Below, piece after piece: positions 44,754-55,940 of a stretch of DNA of 64,000 nucleotides; positions within the stretch are counted from its first letter, which is position 1; every line of letters begins with the position of its first letter. Origin of the DNA: Rhipidocladum racemiflorum. Its lineage: Eukaryota > Streptophyta > Magnoliopsida > Poales > Poaceae. The DNA lies in contig CM070572.1 in assembly GCA_036346355.1 (NCBI GenBank), forward strand, positions 10,981,001 through 11,045,000, written 5' to 3'. The translations under genes were made by a program, and so were the position numbers. The notes beneath the pieces are model-generated. The model saw only the letters and a program-made list of their open reading frames with translations. It was not told where the DNA came from and searched no databases.

Positions 44754-47700
44754 CTAGTTGGCTTCTTCTCTAGGTGCTGCAATGTAACACACAACTTCAC
44801 CCTCCTGACTGCATGAAGCTTCACCCATAGGATGTAACACTCCATTCGAAATTACCTGATGGGTGCTATGATGATCTGACATTGCATTACAGTCAGATTT
44901 GTCTTTATATGCTTCTCCATTTGGAGGTTCTCTCACTCCATTTTCAGCTGATTCATTTGCTTGTTGTGTTTGATCTTTTGGTATTCCAGCATTGGTGGTC
45001 ATCTCTGCATCTTTGACTGCAGATGTTGGTTCGGACTGGGGTTTTCCTTCAATAGCAACACTGCTTTCATCTATTGTTGTTGCAGTGTTGGCAGTCATTT
45101 CCGTATCTTCGACGGTATGTGACTGAGAGGTTGCATCAGTCCGGATCTTCTCTTCAGTAGCAACATTGGTGCCTTCATATATTGATGTTCCAGTGTTGGT
45201 AGTCGTCTCCACATCTTTGATTGTATGTGGCTCAGAGGTTGCTTCAGTGTGGACCTTCTCTTCAATAGCAACATTGCTGCCTTCATCTATTGTTGTTCCA
45301 GTGTTGGTAGTCATCTCCACATCTTTTGTTGTATCTGGCTCAGAGGTTGCTTGGGTCCCAGTCTTTTCTTCAGTAGAAATATTGTTAGTTTGATCCATTG
45401 GTGTTCCACTATTATCAACCATTTCCACATCTGTGCTCAGAAGAGCATGTGATTTGGACTTGATTTGCGCTTCAGCAGCAACAGAAAAAGAATTATCTGA
45501 AAATTTTACCCCGGAAATTACTGTAGATTGCTGCTCATGCATGGCGTCATTTGCTGAATCCACAGAGTGCAACGATATTCCACTGCTCACTTTTTCATTA
45601 GGAGAGATGTCTGAGTGAGTTCCAGTACTACTGCCAGCAGCCAATTCACTACTTTGAAAATCATCAGGGGGCTTCACATTATGCCATGCTGGACTACTGC
45701 TACTGCACCGTTGCCCATTTCCTTCCTTTTCATTAGAGGAGGTTTCAGCATTATCCACACTTTCCTTTGCAGGTCTGGAGAGAGAAATTGATTTTGACTG
45801 TGAACCAGCAGTAGCCGTATGTGGAGCCAGTACAGTACTGTTGTGTACAGTGCTGCCAGCTTGCTTGGATTTTGTATTGATAAGATTTCCATTTGCAGCC
45901 ACTTTTTGCTGGTTTTCCTTTGCAGCCGCATTTTCTGCCAACCCCTGCCCAGAAAGCTGTGTACCACCACCATGTAGACCAGCCTTTGGTGCTACAACAG
46001 TTCTTGTAACCTTGCCATATTTCGGTGCCAGGGGTTTGCCCTTACTCTGTGCCAGGCATGTAGGACAATGCCACTCAGCATTAGGGACACCTTTATTACC
46101 ATAATGCTGAAGGCATTTCAAATGTGCTCCCCTCTCACAAGAATCACAAACAAGCAAACTGTCCGCATCCATGATAGCATTTTTGCATATTTGGCAGTCC
46201 AAGCGAGCATGCATATACCCAGTTGAGGGTGGAGTCCAGCTAGGATGATTAGCAGGTTGGTGCAGAATGTGTTGAACATTTTTTGCTATTTCATTATGGT
46301 TGGCAAAATTAGGTTTTGAAGGAACAGATGCCGTTCCTATAACAGGGTTGCCTACCGCAGCTTGAATTGACACTGCCTTCGTGTCCTGATTTTTCACCAA
46401 CTGATTGCAACTCTGTACAGAATTTAGATTGGACCTGACAGATGTATCATGAAGTGATTTGTTCAAGTGGCCAACGGTTGCTGCTGCAGTGAGTAACAGG
46501 GCCAAATTAGTTTCTGAGCTAGGAGAATCAGAAGGAATAAAACATTTTTCATAATAGGGATTATACATATAAGGGGAAAAAATAGATACAACAGAGAAAG
46601 CGAGAAACTTTTTTAGACACGAGAGAAAGCGACATGCAAGCAGGCATAAATGCACATTAAGGAAGAGTGTTCGGATAAAAATATAAATGATACATGAAGA
46701 ACATATTGAGGCTTCTATTACCCACAATGTCAGCTATACAAACAGTAAAATCCATGTTTCTGTGATGTCTGCACCTCTAATATATCAACTCCAAGAAACC
46801 TCTAATATATCAACTCCAAGAAAGGGTGTATTTTTCTTGGTTTGAAAATTGTGTCCATCATGTTTGTACAGTGAACGGAACAAAACAATTATATGTGAGA
46901 TCATATGCAACGGCCTTAGGCATTCTTCCAGAGCCAAGCAAGCATCTTATTCATGTTAAGCTAAAAAAAGATGTTTTTACTAAAAAAATGCAAACAAAAA
47001 TGAACAATGGATTCTACAGACAAGAATATGGAGAAGTACCTCCGCTGCGTGTTAAATTCAGAGGATCATTAACACCTTTGTCCAATTTAAGATGTGGACC
47101 ATGTGGTTGACCAGTATGGGGTGCAACAACTGAAGGGTTGGTAGCTGGTTTTACAGGAGATGATCCAGGCGGTTTCAGGATCACTAGGGAGGCAGAAGTT
47201 ACTGGGGCAGTAGCAGGCAAGGCTGCAACAGCCGGTGGATTCCTAAGAGCTCCAACAGCAAACATGGGAGGCCCATGAAAACCTTGGAATTCAGCCGTTC
47301 CACTTGAGACAGTTGTTTGAGGTGTGCTAGTTGTTGGTTGCACTGGAGCTTCCTTGACTTCTTCCATCTATAGATAGAAGATAACCAAAATGGTCAATTG
47401 GCAGATATACAATAACTTTTGCATAGACCATAGTTTATAGGTAATCAGGGTGAAATCACCAGCTTACAACAAGATTATTGTTAGATAACTTCCTAGCAGT
47501 TAGCTAATGAAGCAATAGATAATTAATTGACAAGCCAGAAGTAATCATAATTCATAACCGAAAGACCAAGTGAAACCACTCAACGCTGAGAACAATCACA
47601 TCCACACAATAATAAATGAATTCTCTTTTCTCAATCTCAAAAAATAATATTACATGAATTCAACGAGATCCACCTGTACAAATCGTAAGCTTAACGGAAG

Positions 47701-48502
47701 CAAATCCACAAAGACACTAAATTCACAGCCATACTAATTTTTGAATCATGAAACCAGAAGTACCACGTAACGTAAAGATAAATATTTACTCAAAACATGT
47801 TCATGACAGAAGTAAATCTATCCTAGGAGGCAGCAACTCTATGAGGGCAAATAATATGCATCGAACTAAACTACAACATGAGTGAGCGAATCACACCGAA
47901 ATATGAGCAGTTTTCCGAGAAATATCTCAGTTTGAAGTAGTAAATAAAGTAGCATTCAAATGATATAGCTTGTGCCTTGCGAGCAGCAGTGTCACCCTAA
48001 CAAACGAAGGTATAAAATACCACAAGCATTCTCACATCGCAATCATCACCTAATTGCTACAATTTTCGCCACTAGTATTACTTCACCACAAGGCTATTAA
48101 CCGGGTGGAAGCGAGAATAGAGAATTGCCGAACCTTGCGCTTAGTAAGCATCAGCCTGTCGGCGATGGAGGCCTTGGGCGGGCGGAATCCCATGGCGGCT
48201 GGGTCCCTGGCCCTGTTGAGCCCGAGATCCTCGACGACAGCGCGCACCGCCTCACCAGGGAACAGATCCCTCGGCCGCACCGCCCTATCGGCGACAGCGG
48301 CGGCCAGCCTCTCCCTCGCCTCCGCCGCGAGCGCCCTCTCCGCCGCCGTCGGCTCCCTCCCGCCCCTCACCTCCCCGGCCGCGGCCAGCACCATCACGAT
48401 CTCCGCCACCCGCCTCATCCCCGCGGCGTCGCCTCCGCCTCCGCCTCCGCCGCGCCGCCGCTTCCACGGTGCCGTCTGGGGCGACGCCGCGGCGTCCCCC
48501 AT
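44754..48502 (-). CDS. PHD-finger protein, nuclear
   Basis: Predicted chromatin-reader-type protein. Three exons: 48134-48502, 47040-47367 and 44754-46513. They total 2457 bp and give 818 aa in frame. Exon 2 begins ATGGAAGAAG after TATCTATAG; exon 3 begins after GCTCAG. Start MGDAAASPQTAPWKRRRG (basic, nuclear-localisation-like) was chosen over an upstream in-frame Met at 48607. Residues about 35-123 hold a conserved plant region with GEAVRAVVEDLGLNRARDP and GFRPPKASIADRLMLTKRK. The C4HC3 PHD finger spans about 339-385 (CQICKNAIM, LLVCDSCERGAHLKC, EWHCPTC). The remainder is low-complexity, Ser/Thr/Glu-rich, with a 36-residue repeat near 650-790. I do not recognise a named orthologue. Confidence 0.92.
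44985..45435 (-). repeat. Coding tandem repeat, 108 bp (36 aa), in the PHD gene
   Basis: Repeat marks (plus-strand CCAGTGTTGGTAGTC variants) fall at 44986, 45082, 45190, 45298 and 45406, spacing 96 then 108, 108, 108 bp. The protein unit resembles KDVEMTTNTGTTIDEG followed by SNVAIEEKVHTEATSEP. The two central copies are closest to each other; outer ones are diverged. The frame is preserved in every unit. Confidence 0.88.
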
Positions 48503-49026
48503 GGCCGCGCGAGGGAGGGGGCCGGCGAAACGAAACCCTAGGGGAGAGGGGGGGGGGGGCGAGAAGGTTCGAGAAGGCGCTCGAAGCGGAGGCGGTGGCC
48601 AATTCAAATGTCCCCCCGTTTGGCGCTTAATTAGAATAGAGAGGAGAAAGGAGGGAGTGGAGAGCGAGATGGCGGTGAGATGGGCGAAGCGGAGGGTTGT
48701 TTCTGGGGAAGAATAGAGGCGGGGGCGATGAGAGAAAGAGGTACTGGATTATTAGACACTCGAGGGCACAGCAGAGCACGGCAAGTTTTTTTTTCTTTTC
48801 TTCCCTGAGCGATTTATGAGCGGTGGGAGTCAAGGGCTGGGTTGGTGGGTGGAGTCCGCATCCGGGTTAGACGGACGGCGTGGATGGGAGTCACAGGACG
48901 GGAGGCAGCCTGGATGACGTTGGTTGATTCGTTTCTTCGGTGTATCTCGTGCGAATGGACATTGGGCCGGGTAGGCTGGATGGGGACACAAAATGGGCTG
49001 CTGGTATAGCCCCCTGCAGGTCCTGA

Positions 49027-49029
<3 letters not shown>
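48503..49029 (-). promoter_or_regulatory. Upstream region of the PHD gene
   Basis: GC-rich 5' flank with a G run near 48550-48560 and purine-rich sequence. No TATA box was evident. It is bounded by a long CT microsatellite. Confidence 0.35.

Positions 49030-49099
<70 letters not shown>
49030..49099. repeat. (CT)n microsatellite, about 35 units
   Basis: An uninterrupted TC/CT dinucleotide run of about 70 bp, located about 530-600 bp upstream of the PHD gene start and 70 bp left of a solo LTR. Confidence 0.97.
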
Positions 49100-49102
<3 letters not shown>

Positions 49103-49169
49103 GCTTGTGTAGTTGTGTTGCATGGGTTTAAGTGCTCATATTTTTTTTCACCATTACAAAGAAGACGCA

Positions 49170-51704
49170 TGAAATGACCCAAATATTCAAAATGAATTTA
49201 AATTTAGATTTTCATTTGAATTCTCGGTTTGAATTTGGAAATTTGGATTTCGTTTACCTTCTTTTGGGGCCGTTTTCCTTCACATTCTTGGGCCTCCGGC
49301 CCATTGGCTCGCCGCCACTGGTCAACCAATGACCAGAACCCGCCTTTGCCCCGCCATTCCTCGCCTCACGCTCGCGCCTCGCGCTGCCGCTTGCGCGTCT
49401 GCTGCCAGCAGTCGCTGATCGCCGACCCGCACCACTCGCACCCCACCGCCGCACCACGTTCGCTTGCCGCCACCTCGCCTCGTCGAACCTCTATAAAAGC
49501 CGTCGCTCCCCTCCACTCCAACTCGCCCCCTCCCCTTCGAGCTCAGTGAGCCTCTCCTCCCCCCGCCTCGCTGCCTCCTCCCGTCCCGAAGTCCGGTCAG
49601 CGCTATCCAGCACGCGCGCCGCCGCCAAATTTCCTCCCTGTTTCTAACTCCTAACCCTCGCCCAGCCAGACGCGCTGGCCGAGCCTACCGCCCACTCAAG
49701 GCCAGCTTACCTGGCCGCCGCTCCAGCCTCCGCCACACAAAGTCACTGTGGGCCTAGGCCCACTTCACCGTCAAAAGCCAGCCTAACACTGTTTCAAACA
49801 GTGTTTTTTTTATTTCGGAATTAAAAATTCGATTATTAATTCCGAAATTCGTTTTTAATCCCGAAAATCCTCGGAAAATCCAGAGCCCCACAAATATACT
49901 TTTCCGAACTGGTTCGCGCTACTGAGTCCAAAAATGCCGTCCGCTCTGCAATCCGGAGTCCCAAAAAATTCCAAAATACCCAAATTGCCCTCCGTTCTCT
50001 CTCTCGGCCCAGTTCCAGTTTTCGTTTCGGTTTTCGTTTCTGTTTTCTTTTCGTTTTCTGTTTGTTTATTGTCGTTCGCCCTTTTTGCGCTAGATCCGAC
50101 CGTTGAGAGGCCCGAAGATCAGCCGCAGTTCCCGGAGCAGGAGCCGAACCTGACAGGAGCCGATTTCGACTACGTCAACTTCAGTTCATCCGATCCGATC
50201 GCCGAGCAAGGCAAGCCGTACACCTTTGATCATGTTGATCCGAATCATGCCATGCTATAGTTATTAATTATTTTCTATTGCATTGTTTTACTGTATGTTA
50301 AAATATTGAAATCTGTTATTTTAGAATGACATGATACCTAGATAATGCCGAATTGCTCATGGAACTTCCTTGAAAATATTGAACTCTATTAGATCCTTTA
50401 TAACCCTAGGTGATTACTTATGCCATGTTACGTCAATTATTAATCCTATTAGCTAGTTCAAACGCTTTAAAATGAAAATAAAATGATGCCGAATCGCTGA
50501 TTCGGATGTTTATAAAAGTGCTACAGTCTGGGGGACAATGTTGGATTAATCCCAGAGTGGATGAGATTCCAATCCCCGACTGATGATTATGCCTTGGTTT
50601 GTCTGGTGGCCGGTACTGTGAGTACCGGAATGGGTTTGTGGATTGAAAGGTTTGATCTTTGGCAATGTAAGGTTAATAACCCCTTGAGCAAAGTAAATAA
50701 CTTAAGTTTCCGCTCAACCTCAGGTCGGATTGGTCAGTGGGCCTGTCTTCGACATAGCTCAGTAAAATAATCATTCCTGAATTAAAACTTGATTAATTTG
50801 GTGGTACTATTCTCTGAGGAGAATATGGATCGGCCTCCCTGGCAGGGGAGTATACCGAAGGGGTGGAACAGAAATGGATCATAGTGTCATTTGCCGGTTC
50901 TCACAACGGTAGGTGCTAGTTGGAACATCTTGGGTTCCAAGGTAGCGTTCAGGCCTATCGGTTAACAACAAAACAACATGAATGATTAACGAAATGCTGT
51001 GATCATCTCGACCCAACCGCATGTATTTAAGTTACATGTTAATTCGTACGTTGGCATTAATGGTCGCAGATATCTTGTGGGTAAAGCTGAGCACCTCTAC
51101 AGAGTTAATCATGATGGTATTCGAATACGCCGTGCTTCCGGTTAATGAAGTTAAGTTTGAACTGGGGTGATACCCGTAACCAAGCTCAAGTACTGTTTTG
51201 TGAAGTTGGTTAAAATGTCGTTGAACTTTGGAAACCCCCTTTTACTATTACTTTATGGTTTGTGTTTCAAACGTAAAATGATGTTACAAATAAAACTGCA
51301 TCCAAATACTTAAACCCTATTTCCATCCTTCGTATCCCATACATGTAGTATTCAATGCTTTCCGTACGACTTGTTGAGTACTCTCGTACTCACCCTTGCA
51401 AACCCCGACCCGTTTCAGAGTATGAAGAAGCTGGACCGTATCAGGAATACGTAGATGGCGATCTTGTCTGGTTTTAAGGTCTTAGTCTTTTGCTCAGGCC
51501 CTGCCTGTGCGGTGCTTTGACTGTATTATATTCAGGCCCTGCTGTGCCCTCTTTTGTAAAACTTGGCCGTTAGGCCTTATATTGAATAAAAAGAGTTGAC
51601 TTCTCTTTGGTCTGGCAAAAATACTCTTGTCTTTTCCAACAGCTAGTCTTCCTGGGTAGCTGTTGTGATGTCCTGACTTGCCCCTAAAAAGGCGGGTCGT
51701 CACA
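49170..51704 (+). mobile_element. Solo LTR, about 2.5 kb (family A, copy 2)
   Basis: Starts TGAAATGACCC and ends GGGTCGTCACA, flanked by a perfect 5-bp duplication ACGCA (49165-49169 and 51705-51709). The same family as 1699-4242, in opposite orientation: similar length, similar starts (TGAAATGACCCAAA versus TGTAACACCCAAAA), and shared TCTTGTGGGTAAAG near 51075. AATAAAAAG near 51584 may be a polyadenylation signal. The 108-codon open frame at 49934-50260 lies inside the LTR. Confidence 0.88.
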
Positions 51705-51709
51705 ACGCA

Positions 51710-52439
51710 TGCATGTACACATAAATAGGGCGAACGTAAGGGGGTTTTAAGGTGTGCTCTAGCCTCCCTATAGTGGGTCGTCAGTACTCATGTTGTACCA
51801 TTGTCTTTATGCTATATTGTGAATTGCTGTGATTTGTATATCCATATTTAATGTTGTTTTTGTTGTAATTTAATATTAAAGTATGCTAGCTTGCTTTCCT
51901 TGTTAGCTATCCTAAAATTGTTAAATCATGTGTCATTAATTTATTTGATTAAATGCCTATGGACATAATTAATATCTACAATACATTTGTAAGGCTACTT
52001 ACTTGAATATGGGGGAAAAATCATGGTGCCAACCCAAGAGATGAGGCATACATGTGGAATCTAAAAGTGCATAAGATTACAAGGGCCTTGCCACTAGTTG
52101 CTTTTGTCGGTCTTTGCATTTAATGCAACAAAGTTCATAAGGTTTTAGCCGGATCAACTTACCTAAGTTTAATACTAGTTCTTCATCGACCACTGGCCTA
52201 ACCTATAAGCCCCCTCTATTTCCATCTAAGTTCATCATTGCCACAACTACACGGGCACACACATAAGTGCGTCCTTTTAGTACACATCTAAATTGACAGA
52301 GGTCATGAATAATACGTGACCTCATAAAATTTTTATTGTAGTGTGCCCGTGTGTATAATATATGGTTATCAAGATTTAAACACCAGTGGAGTCGTACTTT
52401 GGTAACTCATCTAGACGTGGTTCTCTCGAGGAGTTTATG
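51710..52439. other. Intergenic; possible CACTA-like short element
   Basis: Near 52246-52343 a roughly 100-bp stretch ends TTTTTATTGTAGTG (CACTACAATAAAAA inverted), like a CACTA end, with TGC on both sides. The left end (CACAACTACACG) matches poorly. Nothing else was recognised. Confidence 0.3.
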
Positions 52440-52708
52440 GCCCCGTTCGTTTCAGCTTCTGCTTTTAAAAAAACGGATTATTTGCCGAACGAGAGGATTC
52501 TGGACAGCTTCTCTGAGAATCAGAAGCTGATTCTATATATAATCAAAAGCTGTTTGAAACCTGATTTTCACTGATTCTTGCTGATTTTCATCGGCTTGCC
52601 CCGGAATCTAGAAGTTGTAGCCGGTTTGACTTGATTCTTCCATAATCAGAAGCAACTTCTTCTATAATCCAAAATCCAAAATCCAGAAGCTAAAATGAAC
52701 TGGGCCTA
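52440..52708. mobile_element. MITE with GGCCC(C/A)GTTC ends, about 270 bp
   Basis: Left GGCCCCGTTCGTTTCAGCTT and right, inward, GGCCCAGTTCATTTTAGCTT form the inverted ends. TAT flanks both sides (52437-52439 and 52709-52711). The interior repeats CTGATT and AGAAGC(T) motifs as a weak foldback. A related fragment occurs near 15150-15270. Superfamily uncertain; a 3-bp duplication suggests PIF/Harbinger. Confidence 0.65.
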
Positions 52709-52711
52709 TAT

Positions 52712-53366
52712 CTGTCAGAACTTACAAATCCCTCGACAGAACATCTGTCAGAAATCAGTTACTTAACGACGCTTGCAGTTAGGAGTTACAAAAGGAGCTT
52801 GTAACATCCTTAAGAAAAACTTATAAATTGCACCTTATCTGTGAAAACCTTTTTCTTTTGGCGAGAGTTGTCTTCTGGGAACTCTGAACCTTTTAGTCGC
52901 TCGAGAGTCGAGACATCGGTCCATGCAGTCCTTACCAAAAGGAGATCACATCCTCACTCTAATTGGAACTGGAGGTTGTTGATCACCAGTCCTTGCTTGC
53001 TGTTGCTCTCTGTCCCCGTGCCTGTGTCAAAGATGAATAAGCCCTGCTTTCTCCGGTGTAAAATGTGTTACAACTTACAAGGATGCCGCCAATTAGGGAA
53101 TAATTGATGATTTGTCCTGAAGTTGACGTGTAATTGATTATTTCGTCCATGATATCTCATTGACATGTGGGTCCTAAGGCCACATGTCAGTCAAACACAC
53201 GGGGCAAATGATTAATTGCACGTCAACTTCTGGCCAAATGATCAAATGCCCGGCCAATTAGGGCTACTAGCGACTGCCTGACTACAGCAGTAGTAGTACG
53301 GTACGGGAACGGCTGAACTTTGGGAGGAACACGAAGTTGAACGGTGAAACTCGACAATCTATTATC
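52712..53366. other. Intergenic with a weak foldback
   Basis: About 53095-53265 forms an imperfect hairpin: ATTTGTCCTGAAGTTGACGTG pairs with CACGTCAACTTCTGGCCAAAT. A related half-site is near 59860. Likely a decayed MITE. No gene. Confidence 0.45.
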
Positions 53367-53369
53367 TAA

Positions 53370-54074
53370 GGGCCTGTTTGGATCCACCTAGCTAATAGTT
53401 AGCTGCTAATTATTAGCTGCTAAGGATCCAAACAGGTCCAGCTAATAGGTTAGCTAATTATTAGCTATGCACCCAGCTAATGGTTATCTCATTAGCTGGC
53501 TAAACCCAGCTAATAGCAGCTAATATATTACTTTGGACGAAAATACCCTTCCACCAAAATCAACCAGCCCCCGAAAACTCCCTTCGCCCCCAAATTCTCC
53601 CTCCCGGAAACTCCTGCGCCCCCAATTCTCCCTCCCGGAAACCTTTTGTTTTTAATTTATGGACTTCACTTTTGTATGGACATAAACCTCTACGTTGATT
53701 TGACTTGCAAAAATGTACAGGGGCCCTCATTTTACTCTCCTGTTCCGGCGAGCTCACCATCTGCATTTGACTCGTGCAAACCGAGAGTCACCCCATAGCA
53801 AGACCCATAGAGAAATCCCAAACAAATCAACGTTCAAAAAAAAAATCGTTCATGAACGTGAGCACACTAGGTGAACAACAGAGAACATGTAGAATCCTTG
53901 AGACAAGCCTGCAAGAAAACATTGGTAATCTGGACAATTAGTCAACTTAAACATCTATTAGCCACATATTAGCTGGTGGATCCAAACACCCTCCAGCTAA
54001 TAGTTAGCTAGCTAATTATAGCTAGCAACTATTAGTCAGCTAACTATTAGCTGCTAATGGATCCAAACAGACCC
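53370..54074. mobile_element. Tourist-like MITE, 705 bp, AGCTAA-rich
   Basis: Ends GGGCCTGTTTGGATCCA and, inward from the right, GGGTCTGTTTGGATCCA, flanked by TAA on both sides (53367-53369 and 54075-54077). Subterminal DNA is dense in (T)AGCTAA/TTAGCT(A). An extra internal GGATCCAAACAGG at about 53425 suggests one copy inserted in another. The interior 53540-53870 is unrelated unique DNA. Confidence 0.82.
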
Positions 54075-54077
54075 TAA

Positions 54078-54592
54078 CTGTGCTCGTTGACGAATCCAAC
54101 ACAAAGCAGGTTCCGGAACAGCAATGCAATGTTGTAACGTGCGACTTACAGTGACGAAGGTGCTTTTGCCAAGTGGTAGGGCCGTAGGGGCAGCCCAAAC
54201 ATGTTGATCCCATTCCCACCTTAATCTCATGGGAACTAGCGTGTCGCACCGTCGCTGATCGCTTCATCGAACGGGGGATCTCGCAGTATTTCGCCTTTTT
54301 GACCATGCCAATTTGCTGTGGGAAAACTCCAGAAGAATTCATAGAGAACATGAATTGAGCGAAGAAACATCAAACCAACAATTTCCAACTTCAAGTGCAA
54401 TCAGCATTCAGCAGCAGGAGAAATAAACAAGAAGGTTCTTTGCCAAATGACAAATTACGATCAGCATTCAGTATATCATTATAGGTATTAATTTCATGTG
54501 CATATCATTGTGCCATGGTATACATCCACGAAATACATGTATTTATACTTGGTACTAGTACACTACAACCATACATGCGCACACGCTATTCG
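54078..54592. other. 3' flank of the BAG gene
   Basis: No gene is supported. The 103-codon minus-strand frame at 54040-54351 overlaps the Tourist element end and lacks a domain. Confidence 0.45.
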
Positions 54593-55174
54593 CTACACTC
54601 CCCCAAAGAACCTCCCCCAACAAGCGCCGCTCCTCCTCACCTCCTCCTCCACCACCACCGCCGCCGGCGCAGCCGGCGTCTCTCCAACGGCGCCGCCCCA
54701 GATCCCTTCAAGAACCTGCTCCAGGCTCGCCGGGACCCCGCACGTGTCGGCCTCAGGCGCCGCGAGCACGGCGTCGAACACCTCCTGGAGGCCGACCACG
54801 CGGCGGCTCACGGCGCGCCGCGCCTCCCGCACGGCCGGGTAGTACCCCGGGACGGCGTCCAGGCGGAGCAGCACGGCCATGAGCGCCTCCGAGAACCGCG
54901 CTCGCTCGCGCTCATCGCCGCGGACGGCGTCCACGGTCTCCTGCCGTCGGAGCAGCCGCTCGAGCCGTGACGCCTCGGCGTCGGCGGAGCGGACGGCCGC
55001 GGCGTGCCTCCGGACGAGGTGGCCCCGCAAGGTCGCCTGGATCTTGGCGGCCGCCTCGTCCGGCGATCTCTCCGGAGGGGAGGTGATGGGGATTCGCACG
55101 GTGGTGGGGTTGGGGTTGGAGTCGCCGGCGGCGAAGAAGAATTGCGAGGTGAAGGTGTGGTGGTAGGAGCCCAT
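54593..55174 (-). CDS. BAG-domain cochaperone with IQ motif
   Basis: Single-exon 193-aa protein of the plant BAG family that pairs a calmodulin-binding IQ motif with a BAG domain (BAG5-8 type). BAG domains bind the Hsc70/Hsp70 ATPase domain and promote nucleotide exchange. The IQ motif IQATLRGHLVRRH covers residues 45-57. The BAG three-helix region follows at about 65-140 (SRLERLLRRQETVDAV, ALMAVLLRLDAVPG, VVGLQEVFDAVLAA). The length suits the short grass BAG5-like proteins; no clear mitochondrial presequence is seen beyond a hydrophobic QFFFAA near the start. The coding sequence is very GC-rich and intronless. The C-terminus ends CWGRFFGGV. The paralogue number cannot be fixed. Confidence 0.9.
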   Translation of the reverse strand: MGSYHHTFTSQFFFAAGDSNPNPTTVRIPITSPPERSPDEAAAKIQATLRGHLVRRHAAAVRSADAEASRLERLLRRQETVDAVRGDERERARFSEALMAVLLRLDAVPGYYPAVREARRAVSRRVVGLQEVFDAVLAAPEADTCGVPASLEQVLEGIWGGAVGETPAAPAAVVVEEEVRRSGACWGRFFGGV

Positions 55175-55470
55175 GGCGAATGGGCGACCAGTCTCTTGAA
55201 CCGGAGCTTTGGATCAGTGGAGCAATGCTAGTGTGTGCTGCTTGGCCAAAATCTGCAATCTGGAGACTGGGCAGTGTCGCACTCGCGGTACCCAACCGCA
55301 GCGCACAGGCGCAGCCTGTTGCTTTGGCAGAGGTCAGGCTCAGGATGTGCTTTCTACTTTTTTCTTTTCGGTGGCCACGGCGCTATCCATTGCTTTGCGC
55401 ACGCCGCTCTAGCTCCAAGACAGGCTTTTGCTCCGTGAATACATGACCTCAGTAACACAAAAAAAAAAAT
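55175..55470. other. Upstream region of the BAG gene
   Basis: 5' flank of the BAG gene. No TATA box was recognised. Overlapping plus-strand frames here are antisense shadows. Confidence 0.4.
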
Positions 55471-55471
55471 A

Positions 55472-55712
55472 CTCCCTCCGTTTCTTTTTATAAGGCGTAT
55501 TTAATTTCGTTAGGACAAGACTTTGACCAACGATTACTTCATTAATATATCATTTATGCAATACAAAATCATAATTATATATAAGTACTTTTGAATACAA
55601 ATCTGCTAATATAAATTTTGTGTCATAAAAATTATATGCTAATAGAGTAATTGTTGGTCAAAGCCTTGTCCTAACGAAACCAAATACGCCTTACAAAAAG
55701 AAACGGAGGGAG
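55472..55712. mobile_element. Stowaway MITE (Tc1/Mariner), 241 bp
   Basis: Ends CTCCCTCCGTTTCTTTTT and, at the right, AAAAAGAAACGGAGGGAG, with TA on both sides (55470-55471, 55713-55714). Arms extend further inward (TAAGGCGTATTTAATTTCG against CGAAACCAAATACGCCTTA). Very well preserved. Confidence 0.95.
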
Positions 55713-55940
55713 TATATTTCTCAGACATGAAATTACGATCCGAATTCGTTTTGATTTTGTTCCTAATTCAGAGTTATACGTCTACATATACTTTTTATAT
55801 TTCAATGTAAATATGTTATTGTAATCTATGAAACATAAAAAAATCAAACAATAGAAAAATAAAGAAAGGTTGTGAAACCCAAGAGCCCAAAAGAACCCCG
55901 AGAACTGTTGGTAAACGTGGTCCGAAGCCCACGCTTCTAA

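Noticed and set aside
48503..48607. Upstream in-frame Met for the PHD gene
   Set aside because: The added residues are Pro/Arg-rich low complexity; the MGDAAAS start looks more natural. Kept as an alternative only.
52246..52343. CACTA-type short transposon
   Set aside because: Only the right end fits CACTACAATAAAAA; the left end does not pair and the TGC duplication is only 3 bp.
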